Of a DNA stretch of 64,000 nt, positions 50,237-61,500 are shown piece by piece (the first letter of the stretch is position 1; every line of letters begins with the position of its first letter). Made by a program: the position numbers and the translations under genes. The DNA is from Sphingobium aromaticiconvertens (GTDB lineage: Bacteria; Pseudomonadota; Alphaproteobacteria; Sphingomonadales; Sphingomonadaceae). The DNA lies in the NCBI RefSeq assembly GCF_037154075.1, contig NZ_JBANRJ010000001.1, forward strand, positions 3,343,501 to 3,407,500. The letters run 5' to 3'. The notes under the pieces are model-generated. The model was not told where the DNA came from and did not search any database. It saw nothing but the letters and a program-made list of their open reading frames with translations.

Positions 50237-50629
50237 ATGAGCCGCAGCGCGAAGATCGCAGGCGTGGCGCTGGCCGCGGGCATATTGCTGGCCACCGCCA
50301 TCGTCATCGCCGTCGATGACCGGCCGGCGGAGAAGGCCCCGCCGCGGATCGAGGCGATCGGCGCCGATCCGCTGCGCGCCGAGCTGGACCGCTGCCGCAC
50401 CCTGACCATGCCCGACGCCGGTTGCGAGGCGGCGTGGGAAGATCATCGCCGCCGTTTCCTCGGCCGCGACCCTGCCGACCGACAGACCGATACCGCAACA
50501 GCCATGAGTGCGCCGGACAACGGGCTTGATGCCGAGCCTTCCAGCGAGCCGGTCACGGACCCCTTGACCGAAATACCCGCCATTGCCGCCGACAAGGCGG
50601 CCACGTCTGCATCCGAGTTGGGCCGCTGA
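50237..50629 (+). CDS. trbK: TrbK-like entry-exclusion protein
   Basis: A 130-residue protein with an N-terminal membrane helix (AGVALAAGILLATAIVIAV) and a conserved C...C spacing in LDRCRTLTMPDAGCEAAWED, followed by a low-complexity tail. This is the alternative TrbK form used by sphingomonad and Tn4371-like elements. The ATG at 50237 is chosen because GGGAG lies 7 bases before it; an ATG at 50231 is too close. TrbK reduces redundant transfer between cells carrying the element. Confidence 0.75.
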   Translation: MSRSAKIAGVALAAGILLATAIVIAVDDRPAEKAPPRIEAIGADPLRAELDRCRTLTMPDAGCEAAWEDHRRRFLGRDPADRQTDTATAMSAPDNGLDAEPSSEPVTDPLTEIPAIAADKAATSASELGR

Positions 50630-50630
50630 C

Positions 50631-52010
50631 ATGAACGACGTCGGCGTCATCAACCGCTTCCTCGACACCTTCAACAGCTACATCGACAGCGGGTTCGGAC
50701 TGCTTGGCGGCGAGATCGCCTTCCTCACCACCACCCTGATCGTCATCGACATCACGCTCGCCGGCCTGTTCTGGGCCTGGGGCGCCGACGAGGACGTCAT
50801 GCACCGGCTGGTCAAGAAGGTGCTTTATGTCGGCTTCTTCGCCTTCGTCATCGGCAATTTCTCCGCGCTCGCCGGGATCGTGTTCGACAGCTTCGCCGGG
50901 CTGGGCCTGAAGGCCAGCGGCGCCAGCATCAGCCTCGCCGATTTCATGAAGCCCGGCAGCGTCGCCGCCACCGGGTTCGATGCGGGCGAACCGCTGCTCG
51001 ACGCCATCGGCGATCTGATGGGGTTCCGCAGCTTCTTCGCCAACTTCATCCAGATCGCGGTGCTGCTGATCGCCTGGGTGATCATTCTCATCGCCTTCTT
51101 CATCCTGTCGGTGCAGCTCTTCGTCACCCTGATCGAGTTCAAGCTGGTGACGCTGGCCGGCTTCGTGCTGCTGCCGTTCGCCCTGTTCAACAAGACCGCC
51201 TTCCTCGCCGAAAAGGTGCTGGGCAATGTCGTGGCGTCCGGCGTCAAGGTTCTGGTGCTCGCGGTCATTGTCGGCATCGGCACCGGCCTGTTCGCCGAGT
51301 TCACGACCGCGTTCAGCGGAACACCCACCGCCGAGGAAGCCATGTCCGTCACGCTCGCGGCCCTGGCGTTGCTCGGTCTTGGCATCTTCGGCCCCGGCAT
51401 CGCCACCGGGCTGGTTTCCGGCGCGCCCCAGCTCGGCGCGGGCGCGGCGGTTGGGACCGCACTCGCGGTCGGCGGCGCGGCGATGGCGGGCGGCATGGGC
51501 GCGCGTATGGCGATGGGCGGCGCGGCCTCCACCATCGGCGGCGGCGTCAAGGCCGGTGCGGCCGCCGCACGCGGTGGCGCTCATGCCTCGGGCGCGGCCG
51601 CCAGCGCCTACAGTCTCGGCTCGCTCGGCAAGAGCGGCGGCAGCGCGGTCGCGGGCGGTATGTCCGCCGTAGGCCAAGCGGCGGTCGGCGGGGCGGTCAA
51701 TGCGGCCGCATCCCCGTTGAAGAAGGTCGCCGCCAAGGCCGGCGGCGCCATGAAATCCAGTTTCACGTCAGGCGCGCGCGCCGGGTTCACCGCGACCGGC
51801 GGCACGATCACCGGAGGGGCCGCGCCCGCGTCCGCTGATGCGAGCCTGGCCGCCGCAGGATCATCCGCTGCTGGCGGCCCGCCGGCCTGGGCGAAGGCGA
51901 TGAAGCGTAGCCAAGCCATGAAGGCGGGCGTCTCGGCCACGACCCATGCCGTGCGCTCCGGCGACCGCGGCGGCGGCGGCGCCTCGGTCGATCTTAGCCA
52001 GAAGGATTAG
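50631..52010 (+). CDS. trbL: Conjugal transfer protein TrbL (VirB6-like)
   Basis: A 459-residue inner-membrane protein: an N-terminal part (MNDVGVINRFLDTFNSYIDS), about six hydrophobic segments up to residue 300, then a Gly/Ala-rich low-complexity tail. VirB6-like proteins form the inner-membrane channel. It starts 1 base after trbK and 4 bases before trbF. Confidence 0.92.
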   Translation: MNDVGVINRFLDTFNSYIDSGFGLLGGEIAFLTTTLIVIDITLAGLFWAWGADEDVMHRLVKKVLYVGFFAFVIGNFSALAGIVFDSFAGLGLKASGASISLADFMKPGSVAATGFDAGEPLLDAIGDLMGFRSFFANFIQIAVLLIAWVIILIAFFILSVQLFVTLIEFKLVTLAGFVLLPFALFNKTAFLAEKVLGNVVASGVKVLVLAVIVGIGTGLFAEFTTAFSGTPTAEEAMSVTLAALALLGLGIFGPGIATGLVSGAPQLGAGAAVGTALAVGGAAMAGGMGARMAMGGAASTIGGGVKAGAAAARGGAHASGAAASAYSLGSLGKSGGSAVAGGMSAVGQAAVGGAVNAAASPLKKVAAKAGGAMKSSFTSGARAGFTATGGTITGGAAPASADASLAAAGSSAAGGPPAWAKAMKRSQAMKAGVSATTHAVRSGDRGGGGASVDLSQKD

Positions 52011-52014
52011 CCCC

Positions 52015-52694
52015 ATGTTCCGACGCCCCTCGACCCGCTATGGCAAGACCCCCGAACCCGAGACGCCCTACCAGCGCGCAGCCCAAGCCTGGGATGACCG
52101 TATAGGCTCGGCGCGCGTGCAAGCGAAGAACTGGCGGCTCGCCTTTTTGGGCACGCTCGTCCTCTCGGGCGGTCTCGCCGCCGGTCTGATCGTTCAGGGC
52201 GCGCGCGGCACGATCGTCCCCTGGGTTGTCGAGGTCGACAAACTTGGCGAAGCCCAGACCGTAGCGCCCGCCGAGGCCGGCTACCGGCCCAGCGACCCGC
52301 AAATCGCCTTCCATCTCGCGCGTTTCGTCGAGCAGGTCCGCAGTGTCCCGGCCGACCCGGTCGTCGTCCGTCAGAACTGGCTGCGCGCGTATGACTTCAC
52401 CACGGATCGCGGCGCGCTGGCGCTCAACGACTATGCCCGCACCAACGACCCGTTCGCCAATGTCGGCAGGGTCCAGGTCGCGATCGACGTCTCCAGCGTG
52501 ATCCGCGCGTCTCCGAACAGTTTCCGCATCGCCTGGACCGAGCGTCGCTATCAGGACGGCCAACTGGCCGGCACCGAACGCTGGTCGGCCATCCTCACCA
52601 TCGCCATTCAGCCGCCGCGCAATCCCGAGCGGCTGCGCAAGAATCCGCTGGGCGTGTTCGTCACGGCGATCAACTGGTCGAAGGAGCTGGGCCA

Positions 52695-52698
<4 letters not shown>
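52015..52698 (+). CDS. trbF: Conjugal transfer protein TrbF (VirB8-like)
   Basis: A 227-residue VirB8-family protein. One membrane helix (about 43-63, LAFLGTLVLSGGLAAGLIV) is followed by a periplasmic domain with VPWVVEVDKLGEAQ and the conserved NPLGVFVTAINWSKEL end. It nucleates the channel assembly. It overlaps trbG by four bases. Confidence 0.92.
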
Positions 52699-53719
<1,021 letters not shown>

Positions 53720-53723
<4 letters not shown>

Positions 53724-55006
53724 GCGTGGAACCCGAAGCACCGGAACAGGGGCGCCCGTCCCTCGCGGCGTCGACACCCGCCGAACCAGCACCGCTTGCA
53801 CCCGCAGATCCCGCCGGGTTTCGCCTGCGCGGCGAGGTGCCGCGCGTGATGCGCCTGTCGCGCAAAGTCATCACCGGCATCGGCGCGGTCGGCGCGCTCG
53901 CGGTCGGCGGCGCGCTGACGTTCGCGCTCCAGGGCCGCGACGGCGATGCGCCCGCCGAACTCTACAACACCGACAATCGCGCCGTGACCGAACGCGTGAC
54001 GAGCGGACCGCAGGACTATGCCGCGCTTCCGGGCATCCCCCCTTTGGGCGCACCGCTCCCTGGCGACCTGGGGGGCCCGATCCTGTCGGCCCAGCAACGC
54101 GGGAAGAACGTGCCGATTCCCCCGGTCGGCGGAGGCGCTGGACAGCCGACCACCGGCCCGACACCTGAAGAACAGGCCCGCCAGCGCGCCGTGCAGGAAC
54201 GCGAGGTGGCCATGGCGAGCCGGCTGTTCCTTGGCGGCCAGAGTGGCGCGGCGCCTGCTGGGCAGGGTTCGGCTGAGCCCGCACTTGCCGGCCTCAACCT
54301 CGCCGCGCTCAATGCCGCCGCCGTTCCGCCAGCGCCGGTCCCACCCGACGGCCCGAACATGCAGAGGTCCAAACAGGAGTTTGTCGAACGCGGGCCGGAG
54401 AGCCGCACGCTCAATGCCGGGCGTCTGACCGACCCGGTCTCGCCCCATGTCGTCCAGGCCGGCAACATCATCGCGGCCGCCCTCATCACCGGCATCAGTT
54501 CCGACCTGCCGGGGCAGGTCACGGCCCAGGTGACCCAGAATGTCTATGACAGCCCGACCGGACGGATATTGCTAATCCCGCAGGGATCTCGACTAATCGG
54601 CGACTATGACAGCCAGGTCGCCCATGGCCAGCGCCGCGTGCTGCTGGCCTGGAGCCGGCTAATCCTGCCCGATGGCCGCTCGATCACGCTCGACCGTCTG
54701 CCGGCGGGTGACGCAGCGGGCTATGCTGGCCTTGAAGACCGGGTGAACCAGCATTGGGGCGGGATCGCGCGCGCCGCCGCGCTCTCGACCCTGCTCAGCA
54801 TCGGTGCGGAAATGGGATCGGACTCTGACGACGACATCGCCCGCGCCATCCGCGACGGTGGGCAGGATACGTTCAACCAGGCCGGGCAGGAGATTGTCCG
54901 CCGCCAGCTCAACATCCAGCCTACGCTCACCATCCGGCCCGGCTATCCGGTCCGTGTGCTCGTGTCTCGCGATTTGGTGCTCGCGCCGTGGAGGACAGCA
55001 CGATGA
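53720..55006 (+). CDS. trbI: Conjugal transfer protein TrbI (VirB10-like)
   Basis: A 428-residue VirB10-family protein. It has a cytoplasmic Pro-rich start, one membrane helix (about 53-73, VITGIGAVGALAVGGALTFAL), a Pro-rich periplasmic spacer, and the VirB10 beta-barrel domain (VQAGNIIAAALITGISSDLP, RILLIPQGSRLIGDYDSQV, GRSITLDRLPAGDAAG). It spans both membranes with TrbG. It overlaps the next gene by four bases. Confidence 0.93.
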
Positions 55007-55236
55007 CGAAACTCAAGCTGGGCCTGCTGACCGAAGATCGTCCAGTGAAGATCACGGTCGAACTGCCCGCCGCCACCTTCAGGGATCTCACGCGATATGC
55101 CGAGATACTGGCGCACGAGAACGGGGAAAGCGCCGGATCGATCGAACCCGCAAAACTGGTGGCGCCGATGATCGCCCGGTTCATGGCCACAGACCGTGCG
55201 TTCCTCAAATTAAGGCGGGCGGCGGCTGAGTCGTAA
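55003..55236 (+). CDS. DUF2274 protein at the end of the trb operon
   Basis: A 77-residue protein: MTKLKLGLLTEDRPVKITVE, LPAATFRDLTRYAEILA, and a C-terminal KLVAPMIARFMATDRAFLK. DUF2274 proteins regularly close trb operons of this type; the predicted short helical fold may be DNA-binding. It overlaps trbI by four bases (ATGA), so it belongs to the operon. Confidence 0.8.
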   Translation: MTKLKLGLLTEDRPVKITVELPAATFRDLTRYAEILAHENGESAGSIEPAKLVAPMIARFMATDRAFLKLRRAAAES

Positions 55237-55314
55237 AGGGAGAGCGAAGCCATCAGACCGATGAAATAGCGCGCCGCAGTAGTGTGTGCAGTGACGTCAT
55301 ACACGTCCGACAGT

Positions 55315-56355
55315 TCAAGAGGGCGCTTTCGGGGTCGCGTTAACCTCGTCCCCTGGCCCAAGACTGCCAATGCTTGCCCAATCTGATGTTCCGCGGCGCG
55401 CGCGACCCGCCATCACATGGGCCGCGCTGATAAAGCGCCGCAGCACCGGATTGTCGTTGCCCGGCGACCAGATTGCACTGAACGGCACAACATCGGCCTC
55501 CTCAGCGAGCGGCCGCATGACAACGCCGGGAATGCCAAGTGCTACCCACCCCTCTGACACCAGGCTGATCCCAAATCCCATGCCGACCATGCTCATCAGC
55601 ATTTCCTGCTGAACACCGCGTCGCTCGATCACCGGATAATGGCTGTAATCAGCAATGCGCATCACGACATAGTCATGGATTTCCGGCCCAGGAGGGTATT
55701 CCGAAACCATGAACTGTTCATCGCGAATGTCTGACCAATGCAGTTCCAGACGCTCGGCAAGCGGATGATCCTGCGGCAACGCGACATGCACTCGTTCCTG
55801 CCAAAGCTCAGCAGTGTCGCAACCGATCACTTCGGCATTCCCGGTCGCTATCACCACATCGAGGGAATGGCGGCGAACCTCGCTGATATGCACACGGCGA
55901 TCACCCTCGCGAACATCGATGCGCACCAGCGGATGAGCGTTTCGGAACTCAAGCACCAGATCGCGCAGAAAGCCGCCAGCCAATGAGGTGAACACGCCTA
56001 TGCGCAACGTTCCCTGTTCGCCCCGTCCAGCCTGACGCGCAGAAGCAATTGCGCTATCAAATTGGAGCATCACACACCGGGCATGCGTGAGAAAAGACTC
56101 GCCGGCGAGTGTCGTGCGCACGCCACGCGCACCACGCTCAAACAAGGTTACTCCAAGGTTTTCTTCCAGCAACCTGATGCGCTTGCTGACACCCGATTGC
56201 CGAACCCCGAGCGCGCTCGCCGCCGCGCTGAAGCTGAGATACTCCGCCACGACAAGCGCCTGGACGACCGAAACCAGATCTATTCCACGGGACAACAGCC
56301 GGCTGGCGAAGGCAAGATTTTCCTTATCCGCCAATGTTATGTGCCTGTCGGCCAT
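55315..56355 (-). CDS. LysR-family transcriptional regulator
   Basis: A 346-residue LysR-type regulator. The winged helix is at about 30-88 (FSAAASALGVRQSGVSKRIR, LLEENLGVTLFERGARGVR) and the periplasmic-binding-like effector domain follows (GTLRIGVFTSLAGGFLRDLV, HPLVRIDVREGD). It is convergent with the trb operon and next to the integrase. LysR genes at this position are common in sphingomonad elements. The target is unknown, but trb or int control is plausible. The N-terminal 25 residues before the helix are longer than usual, so the start may lie slightly downstream. Confidence 0.85.
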   Translation of the reverse strand: MADRHITLADKENLAFASRLLSRGIDLVSVVQALVVAEYLSFSAAASALGVRQSGVSKRIRLLEENLGVTLFERGARGVRTTLAGESFLTHARCVMLQFDSAIASARQAGRGEQGTLRIGVFTSLAGGFLRDLVLEFRNAHPLVRIDVREGDRRVHISEVRRHSLDVVIATGNAEVIGCDTAELWQERVHVALPQDHPLAERLELHWSDIRDEQFMVSEYPPGPEIHDYVVMRIADYSHYPVIERRGVQQEMLMSMVGMGFGISLVSEGWVALGIPGVVMRPLAEEADVVPFSAIWSPGNDNPVLRRFISAAHVMAGRARRGTSDWASIGSLGPGDEVNATPKAPS

Positions 56356-56541
56356 TTCCAGTCATAACCTGGGAATCACCTGCCGGCATCTTAGCCTTGC
56401 CCGAGCGAGGACGTCGGAGTCAGCGCGAGAGCGGCAATCGGAAGAACAAAAGGCTTCATCATTTTCTCCGTCTTCCCTGCACAATGGCTATACGCACAGC
56501 GCGTGTGCATCCCTCACGATGAAACTTCCAAGGGGGTGTGA

Positions 56542-56667
56542 GCGCTCACGCAATGCCGTTCGTGCGGCAACTGGAAGAGCGCCGACGTCGGGGTCAGCAA
56601 ACGGATCGAGGCCAAGGTCAAGGTGGGCGCGGCCAAGAAGCCCGCCGAGGGGATGGGCGAAGGTTGA
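56542..56667 (+). pseudogene. Short decayed coding fragment
   Basis: 41 codons open between a stop at 56539-56541 and TGA at 56665-56667. The product has a CxxC pair (QCRSCGN) and a Lys-rich tail (RIEAKVKVGAAKKPAEG). It has no start codon near its beginning. I do not recognise the parent gene. Confidence 0.3.
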
Positions 56668-56751
56668 ACAACCGCGGCCACGGTGCTTGCAACGTCTTCG
56701 TGGCCGCAGAAAAGGAAAGCGCCAGATTTCGATAATTTCGATCTCAGGTTT

Positions 56752-56783
56752 CCGCCCTCGACCATACATGTTGTCGAGGGCGG
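56752..56783. repeat. 11-bp perfect inverted repeat after the integrase gene
   Basis: CCGCCCTCGAC and GTCGAGGGCGG around a 10-base centre. It lies 25 bases beyond the integrase stop. It could be a hairpin terminator without a T run or a protein-binding site. Confidence 0.55.
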
Positions 56784-56807
56784 GATGAGTTGCGGAACGA
56801 CTATGAG

Positions 56808-58178
56808 TTATGCTGCAAGGCGCTCCTTGCCGACTTCCTTTTCCGGGACATCGGACCGGGGCGCAAGGAACCGGGCCAGCGCCGCCTTCCTGGAGCCGCG
56901 ATCAAGGGCGTAGTGCGTGTGGGACAGTTCTGCCCCGTCCATCAGGGCCTGGATGTATCCCGAGACAGTGTCTGCCGCCATGACCAGTGCCGCATCGAGC
57001 GTATGCACGTATCGGCTGGTGATCGACCCCGATGCGTGGCCCAAAAGCGCGGCGATCGTGATCTCGGTAAATCCGAGGTCATTGGCTATGCTGGCGAAGC
57101 TATGGCGAAGGACATGGGCCGTGACGTCCTTCAGTTCGGTGTCCTGGAAGATCTTCTCCCAATGGCGGGGAAAGCTCCCGAATGCCTTCTCATCATCCCG
57201 GCCCGGAAACGCATAGAGGCTTTCACCCTCGGTGCCCTCTGACCGCCGTTCATCAAAATATTCCAGGACGGGGAGCCCGATTGGTCGGACAGACTGCCCT
57301 TCCTTGGTGTCGTCCAGCCGGAACGCGCTGCCTGCGCTATCAATTTCCGACCATCGGACCTCGATGATTTCGGCACGGCGGCAGCCTGTCAGGGCCAGCA
57401 ACTGGATGATCTCCGTGGTCCGCGTATATCTATCATCGAGGGCCGCATCTTTCAGAATGCGTCCCAGCGCCCGATACTCATCCTCGTTCAGCCGGCGTGT
57501 CCTCACGGCATCCTTGGGCTTGCGCACCCCATGGGCCGGATTGATTTCGATGATCCCAAGTTCATCGCGCGCATAGCTGAGAATGCCACCCAGCAGCCCG
57601 ACGGTGCGGCTCGCCGCGCCATATCCCCCACGAACGACGGACCTGCCGCGCAGCTTCGTGGTCTTTTCGCTGAGGCGCGTCTTCCCCGCCATGATGTCCT
57701 TCATCATGGCGGTCACATCCGCCTTGGTCAGGTGGGTAACCTGCACCTTGCCTATCAGCGGAATTATATGCCGGTTGATGCGACCGAGGTCAGTGACTTT
57801 GGTGCTGGCCTTCTTCGGACGGCCACCCTTACCGAGAATCCGGCCCTCCTCAAGTTCCTTGATATAATGCTCGCAAAGCTCCTTCACCGTTATCGCCTTG
57901 CGGGCGCTGTTGCGGTTCTCCAGCGGGTCGTTGCCTTTGGCGACTTCCGCCAACGCCTGGATTGCAAGCGTGCGGGCCTGTTCAGCGGTCACCGTGCCGT
58001 GACGACCGAGTTTCATGCGCCGGCGGACATTGTTGGCGTTTCGGTAGTCCACGAAGTATGTTCGCGTGCCCGACGGCAGGATGAAGGCGCCGAAGCCCTT
58101 CAGCTCACTGCACCAGATGGTGTATTGGCTTTCGCGCGGCAGCGACTTGTCGACGACGGATTTTGTTAGCTTTGGCAT
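56808..58178 (-). CDS. int: Site-specific tyrosine integrase of the element
   Basis: A 456-residue tyrosine integrase with an N-terminal DUF4102-type arm-binding domain (MPKLTKSVVDKSLPRESQYT, YFVDYRNANNVRRRMKLGRH), a SAM-like core-binding domain, and the catalytic domain: Arg in LTGCRRAEIIEVRW, HVLRHSFAS, LLGHASGSITSRYVH with the Tyr. GAGGTGA precedes the ATG at 58178; an upstream Met (58202) lacks a site. The gene points away from the tRNA-Arg fragment at 58350, the usual layout of int beside its att site. Confidence 0.9.
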   Translation of the reverse strand: MPKLTKSVVDKSLPRESQYTIWCSELKGFGAFILPSGTRTYFVDYRNANNVRRRMKLGRHGTVTAEQARTLAIQALAEVAKGNDPLENRNSARKAITVKELCEHYIKELEEGRILGKGGRPKKASTKVTDLGRINRHIIPLIGKVQVTHLTKADVTAMMKDIMAGKTRLSEKTTKLRGRSVVRGGYGAASRTVGLLGGILSYARDELGIIEINPAHGVRKPKDAVRTRRLNEDEYRALGRILKDAALDDRYTRTTEIIQLLALTGCRRAEIIEVRWSEIDSAGSAFRLDDTKEGQSVRPIGLPVLEYFDERRSEGTEGESLYAFPGRDDEKAFGSFPRHWEKIFQDTELKDVTAHVLRHSFASIANDLGFTEITIAALLGHASGSITSRYVHTLDAALVMAADTVSGYIQALMDGAELSHTHYALDRGSRKAALARFLAPRSDVPEKEVGKERLAA

Positions 58179-58205
58179 ATTCACCTCGCCAGAGAGGTCC
58201 AAAAA

Positions 58206-58226
58206 AACTCACCAAAAACTCACCAA
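58206..58226. repeat. Direct repeats, possible integrase arm sites
   Basis: AACTCACCAA at 58206-58215 and 58217-58226, just upstream of int. Short direct repeats near att are typical arm-type binding sites. Confidence 0.4.
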
Positions 58227-58285
58227 CAAATCGAAAAGGTTGGCGTCCATTGGGGTATCTTGGCGGACCCTCGTTGTCAAGAAAA

Positions 58286-58310
58286 CCGATAAGATACAAC
58301 ATCTTATCGG
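58286..58310. repeat. 10-bp perfect inverted repeat between int and att
   Basis: CCGATAAGAT / ATCTTATCGG around ACAAC. It is a candidate regulatory or excisionase site, or a terminator of transcription entering from the tRNA side. Confidence 0.45.
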
Positions 58311-58349
58311 GCTTTGGCGAGGGTTGGCGCAGTCTGGAGTAGCGTTGCG

Positions 58350-58401
58350 TTTCTAGCTCCGAAGGCAGAGGCCACTGGTTCGAATCCAGTCGGGTGCACC
58401 A
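58350..58401 (+). other. attR: Attachment site: 3' part of tRNA-Arg(UCU)
   Basis: TTTCTAG is an anticodon loop with UCU, followed by CTCCG, a variable region, the T arm (CACTGGTTCGAATCCAGT) and GGGTGCACCA. The 5' half of the tRNA does not precede it; the sequence left of 58350 does not pair with CTCCG. So this is the duplicated 3' end left by integration at a tRNA gene. The orientation puts the element on the left and flanking chromosome on the right. Confidence 0.7.
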
Positions 58402-58593
58402 ATATTCCAATGATTTAGGCATGTGAATTTGTTCGCGTCTTGTTTGGCGTATGCGGCAATGTGCGTGCTACGCCATTTTGACGCTGCTTTGGGCGCCCGA
58501 TTCCGCCGATTCATTGCCTCTAAGCCTCGCCGCGGAATCAGGGCAGTGACACAGGGGAGCTTTGTGGTTCGCTTGTCCGAATGTCTGTAAATA
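58402..58593. other. Chromosome-side spacer
   Basis: 190 bases after the att site without any supported feature. It precedes, in convergent sense, the stop of the efflux gene at 58594. Confidence 0.5.
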
Positions 58594-61500
58594 TCAGGCC
58601 CCTTCTGACTGCCTGTCCGGGTCGGCCGCAAAGACCGTCTCTTTCGGTCGCCATCCACCGAACCGCGCATAAAGGGTCGGTAGAAGGAACAATGTCAGCA
58701 GCGTCGCCGAGATAAGGCCGCCGATGACGACGGTGGCCAGCGGCTTTTGCACCTCCGCCCCGGCGCCATGACCGAGCGCCATCGGTACAAAGCCCAGCGA
58801 CGCGACCAGCGCCGTCATCGCGACGGGCCGGAGCCGTGCAAATGCGCCTTCGCGCGCGGCCTGCGCCCGTTCCATGCCTTGTCGCAACAGATCATGGATC
58901 GACGACACCATGACAAGGCCATTCAGCACAGCGACACCTGATAGCGCGATGAACCCGACCGCCGCCGATACCGAAAAGGGCATGTTCCGCAGAAAAAGGG
59001 CAAGGACGCCCCCGATCAACGCCAAAGGCACGCCGGTGAAGACCAGTGCAGCATCGCGAATAGACCCGAGCGCACCATAGAGCAGCAGCATGATGAGTGC
59101 GAAGCAGAGCGGCACGACGATGAGCAGCCGGTCGCGGGCGGACGCCAGATTCTCGAACTGACCGCCCCACTCCAACCAGGCGCCCGGTGGCAACTTCACC
59201 TGCGCATCGAGGGCACTACGGGCATCTGCAACCACGCTTGCCACGTCCCGGCCGCGGACGTTGGCCTGTATCACGACGCGTCGCTTTCCATTTTCCCGGC
59301 TAATCTGGTTGGGGCCGTCCACAACGGCGATGTCGGCGACGGTGGAAAGCGGGACGAATGCGCCACTGGACGTCGGCACCGGCAGTTGCGCGACTTGGGT
59401 GAGGTCGGATCGGGAGGCTTCCGACAGACGGATGACCACCGGGAAACGACGATCACCCTCAAAGATCATGCCGGCCTCACGCCCGCCAATTGCAGCCGCG
59501 ACGGTATCCTGCACGTCGCCCGCCGTGACGCCAATGCGCGACATGGCCATGTGATTGGGCCGGATGTCGAGCATCGGCAAGCCTTCGGTCTGCTCAACGC
59601 GGACATCGACAGCACCCGCAGTCCGGCGCAGAACCGTCGCGATTTGTTCGGCCGCCGCGTTCATTGCCCCGAAATCATCGCCAAACAGCTTCACCGCGAT
59701 ATCGCCGCGCACACCGGCGATCAGTTCGTTGAAGCGCATCTGGATCGGCTGGGTAATCTCATAGGCGTTGCCGGGAAGCGTGGAGAGACGCTGCTCGATA
59801 CGGGCAACCAGATCTTCCTTGCTGAGAGCGGGATCAGGCCATTCCTTTTTCGGCTTCAGGATGACGAACGTGTCAGTGGCGTTTGGCGGCATCGGATCGC
59901 TGGCGATCTCGGATGTGCCGGTCCGCGAAAAGGCAAAGCGCACCTCGGGCTGATGCGCCAGCATCTTTTCGACCTGGAACTGCATAACCTGGCTCTGGTC
60001 GACCGATGTTCCCGGAATACGAACGGCCTGAACAAGGATATTGCCCTCATCCAATTGCGGCAGAAATTCCTGGCCAAGCATATTGAAGGCCACCCCCGCC
60101 AGCGCGAGCGCGCCGACCGCTATCCCGATCGTGGCGCTGGGACGACGCATCGCCTTGTCGAGTCCGGGTTCATATCCGCGACGCAGCCAGCCGATAATCC
60201 GGCCTTCCTTTTCCTCCACCGGCTTGCTGAGCAGGATCGCAATCGTCGCAGGGACGAAGGTCAATGACAGGATGAAAGCAAACAAGAGCGCGATGATGAC
60301 AGTGAGCGCCATCGGTTCGAACATCTTGCCCTCCACGCCCGAGAAGGTGAGGAGCGGCGCATAGACCAGGATGATGATCGCCTGTCCGTAGACCGACGGT
60401 CGGATCATCTCACGCGCGGATGCCGCAACGATGCCCAGCCTTTCCGAAAGGCTCAGCGCCCCTTGGCGGCCATGCTGCGCATTCCCCAATCGCCGCAGGG
60501 CGTTTTCAACGATGATGACGGCGCCATCGACGATCAGGCCGAAATCCAGCGCGCCAAGGCTCATCAGGTTGGCCGATACGCCTGCCCCAAACATACCGAT
60601 GCTGGTCAGCAGCATCGTGATCGGGATGACCAGAGCCGCAATCAGCGCCGCCCGGAAATTGCCCAGCAGCGCGAACAGCACGACAATCACCAGCAGTGCG
60701 CCCTCTGCGAGATTGCGCGCGACGGTGGAGATGGTCGCGTTGACCAGTTCCGTGCGGTTCAGCACGGGCTTCACGACGACATCGACCGGCAGCGATCGAC
60801 CGATGTCGGTCAGGCGCTCACCAACGCCGGTCGATACGGTGCGGCTATTCTCGCCAATTCGCATAACCGCAGTGCCGACCACGACTTCATGGCCGTTTTC
60901 GGACGCCGACCCCATGCGCAATGCCTGCCCGGTGCGAACCGTGGCAATCTGACTGAGCAGGATCGGCACGCTTTCACGCGTGGCGATGACCGTGCGGGCG
61001 AGTTCATCGGCGGTGCGGATGCGACCATCGACACGAACGGCAAGGCCCTCGCCATTGCGGTCGACCACACCCGCACCCACGCTATTATTGTTGCGCTCCA
61101 GAGCCGTCGCCAGATCCTGCACCGCGATCTTCATCGCCGCCATGCGCTGAATGTCCGGAACGACCAGATATTGCTTGGTGTATCCACCCAGCGAATCGAC
61201 GCCTGCAAGGCCCGAAGCGCCCTTGAGTTGTGGCGTGACGATCCAATCCTGCACCGTTCGCAGATAGGTCGCCTTGTCGGCCTCGGTGACGAGATGGTCG
61301 CCTTCGGGGGTGATGTAGCTGCCGTCTTTTTGAAGGCCCGGCTCGCCATTGCGATGATTGACCTGGTCCAGCTCGCGAAACTCGACGGTCCACATGAAGA
61401 TGTCGCCAAGGCCGGTAGCAATAGGCCCCATCTGCGGATACACGCCATCTGGCAGGCTTTCTTCGGCGGTACGCAAACGCTCCGCCACCTGCTGGCGGGC

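Larger units (their letters stand above)
56356..56807. other. 450-bp gap between the LysR and integrase genes
   Basis: No intact gene. It contains a decayed plus-strand frame (56542-56667, including CRSCGNWKSADVGVSKRIEA) without a start codon, and a strong inverted repeat at 56752-56783. Confidence 0.5.

Noticed and set aside
58350..58401. Complete tRNA gene
   Set aside because: Only the anticodon loop through CCA end is present; no D arm or 5' acceptor strand precedes it.
58105..58422. 105-codon minus-strand frame through the tRNA fragment (CTRLDSNQWPLPSE peptide)
   Set aside because: This peptide arises from reading a tRNA 3' end in reverse and is a familiar spurious prediction beside integrated elements.
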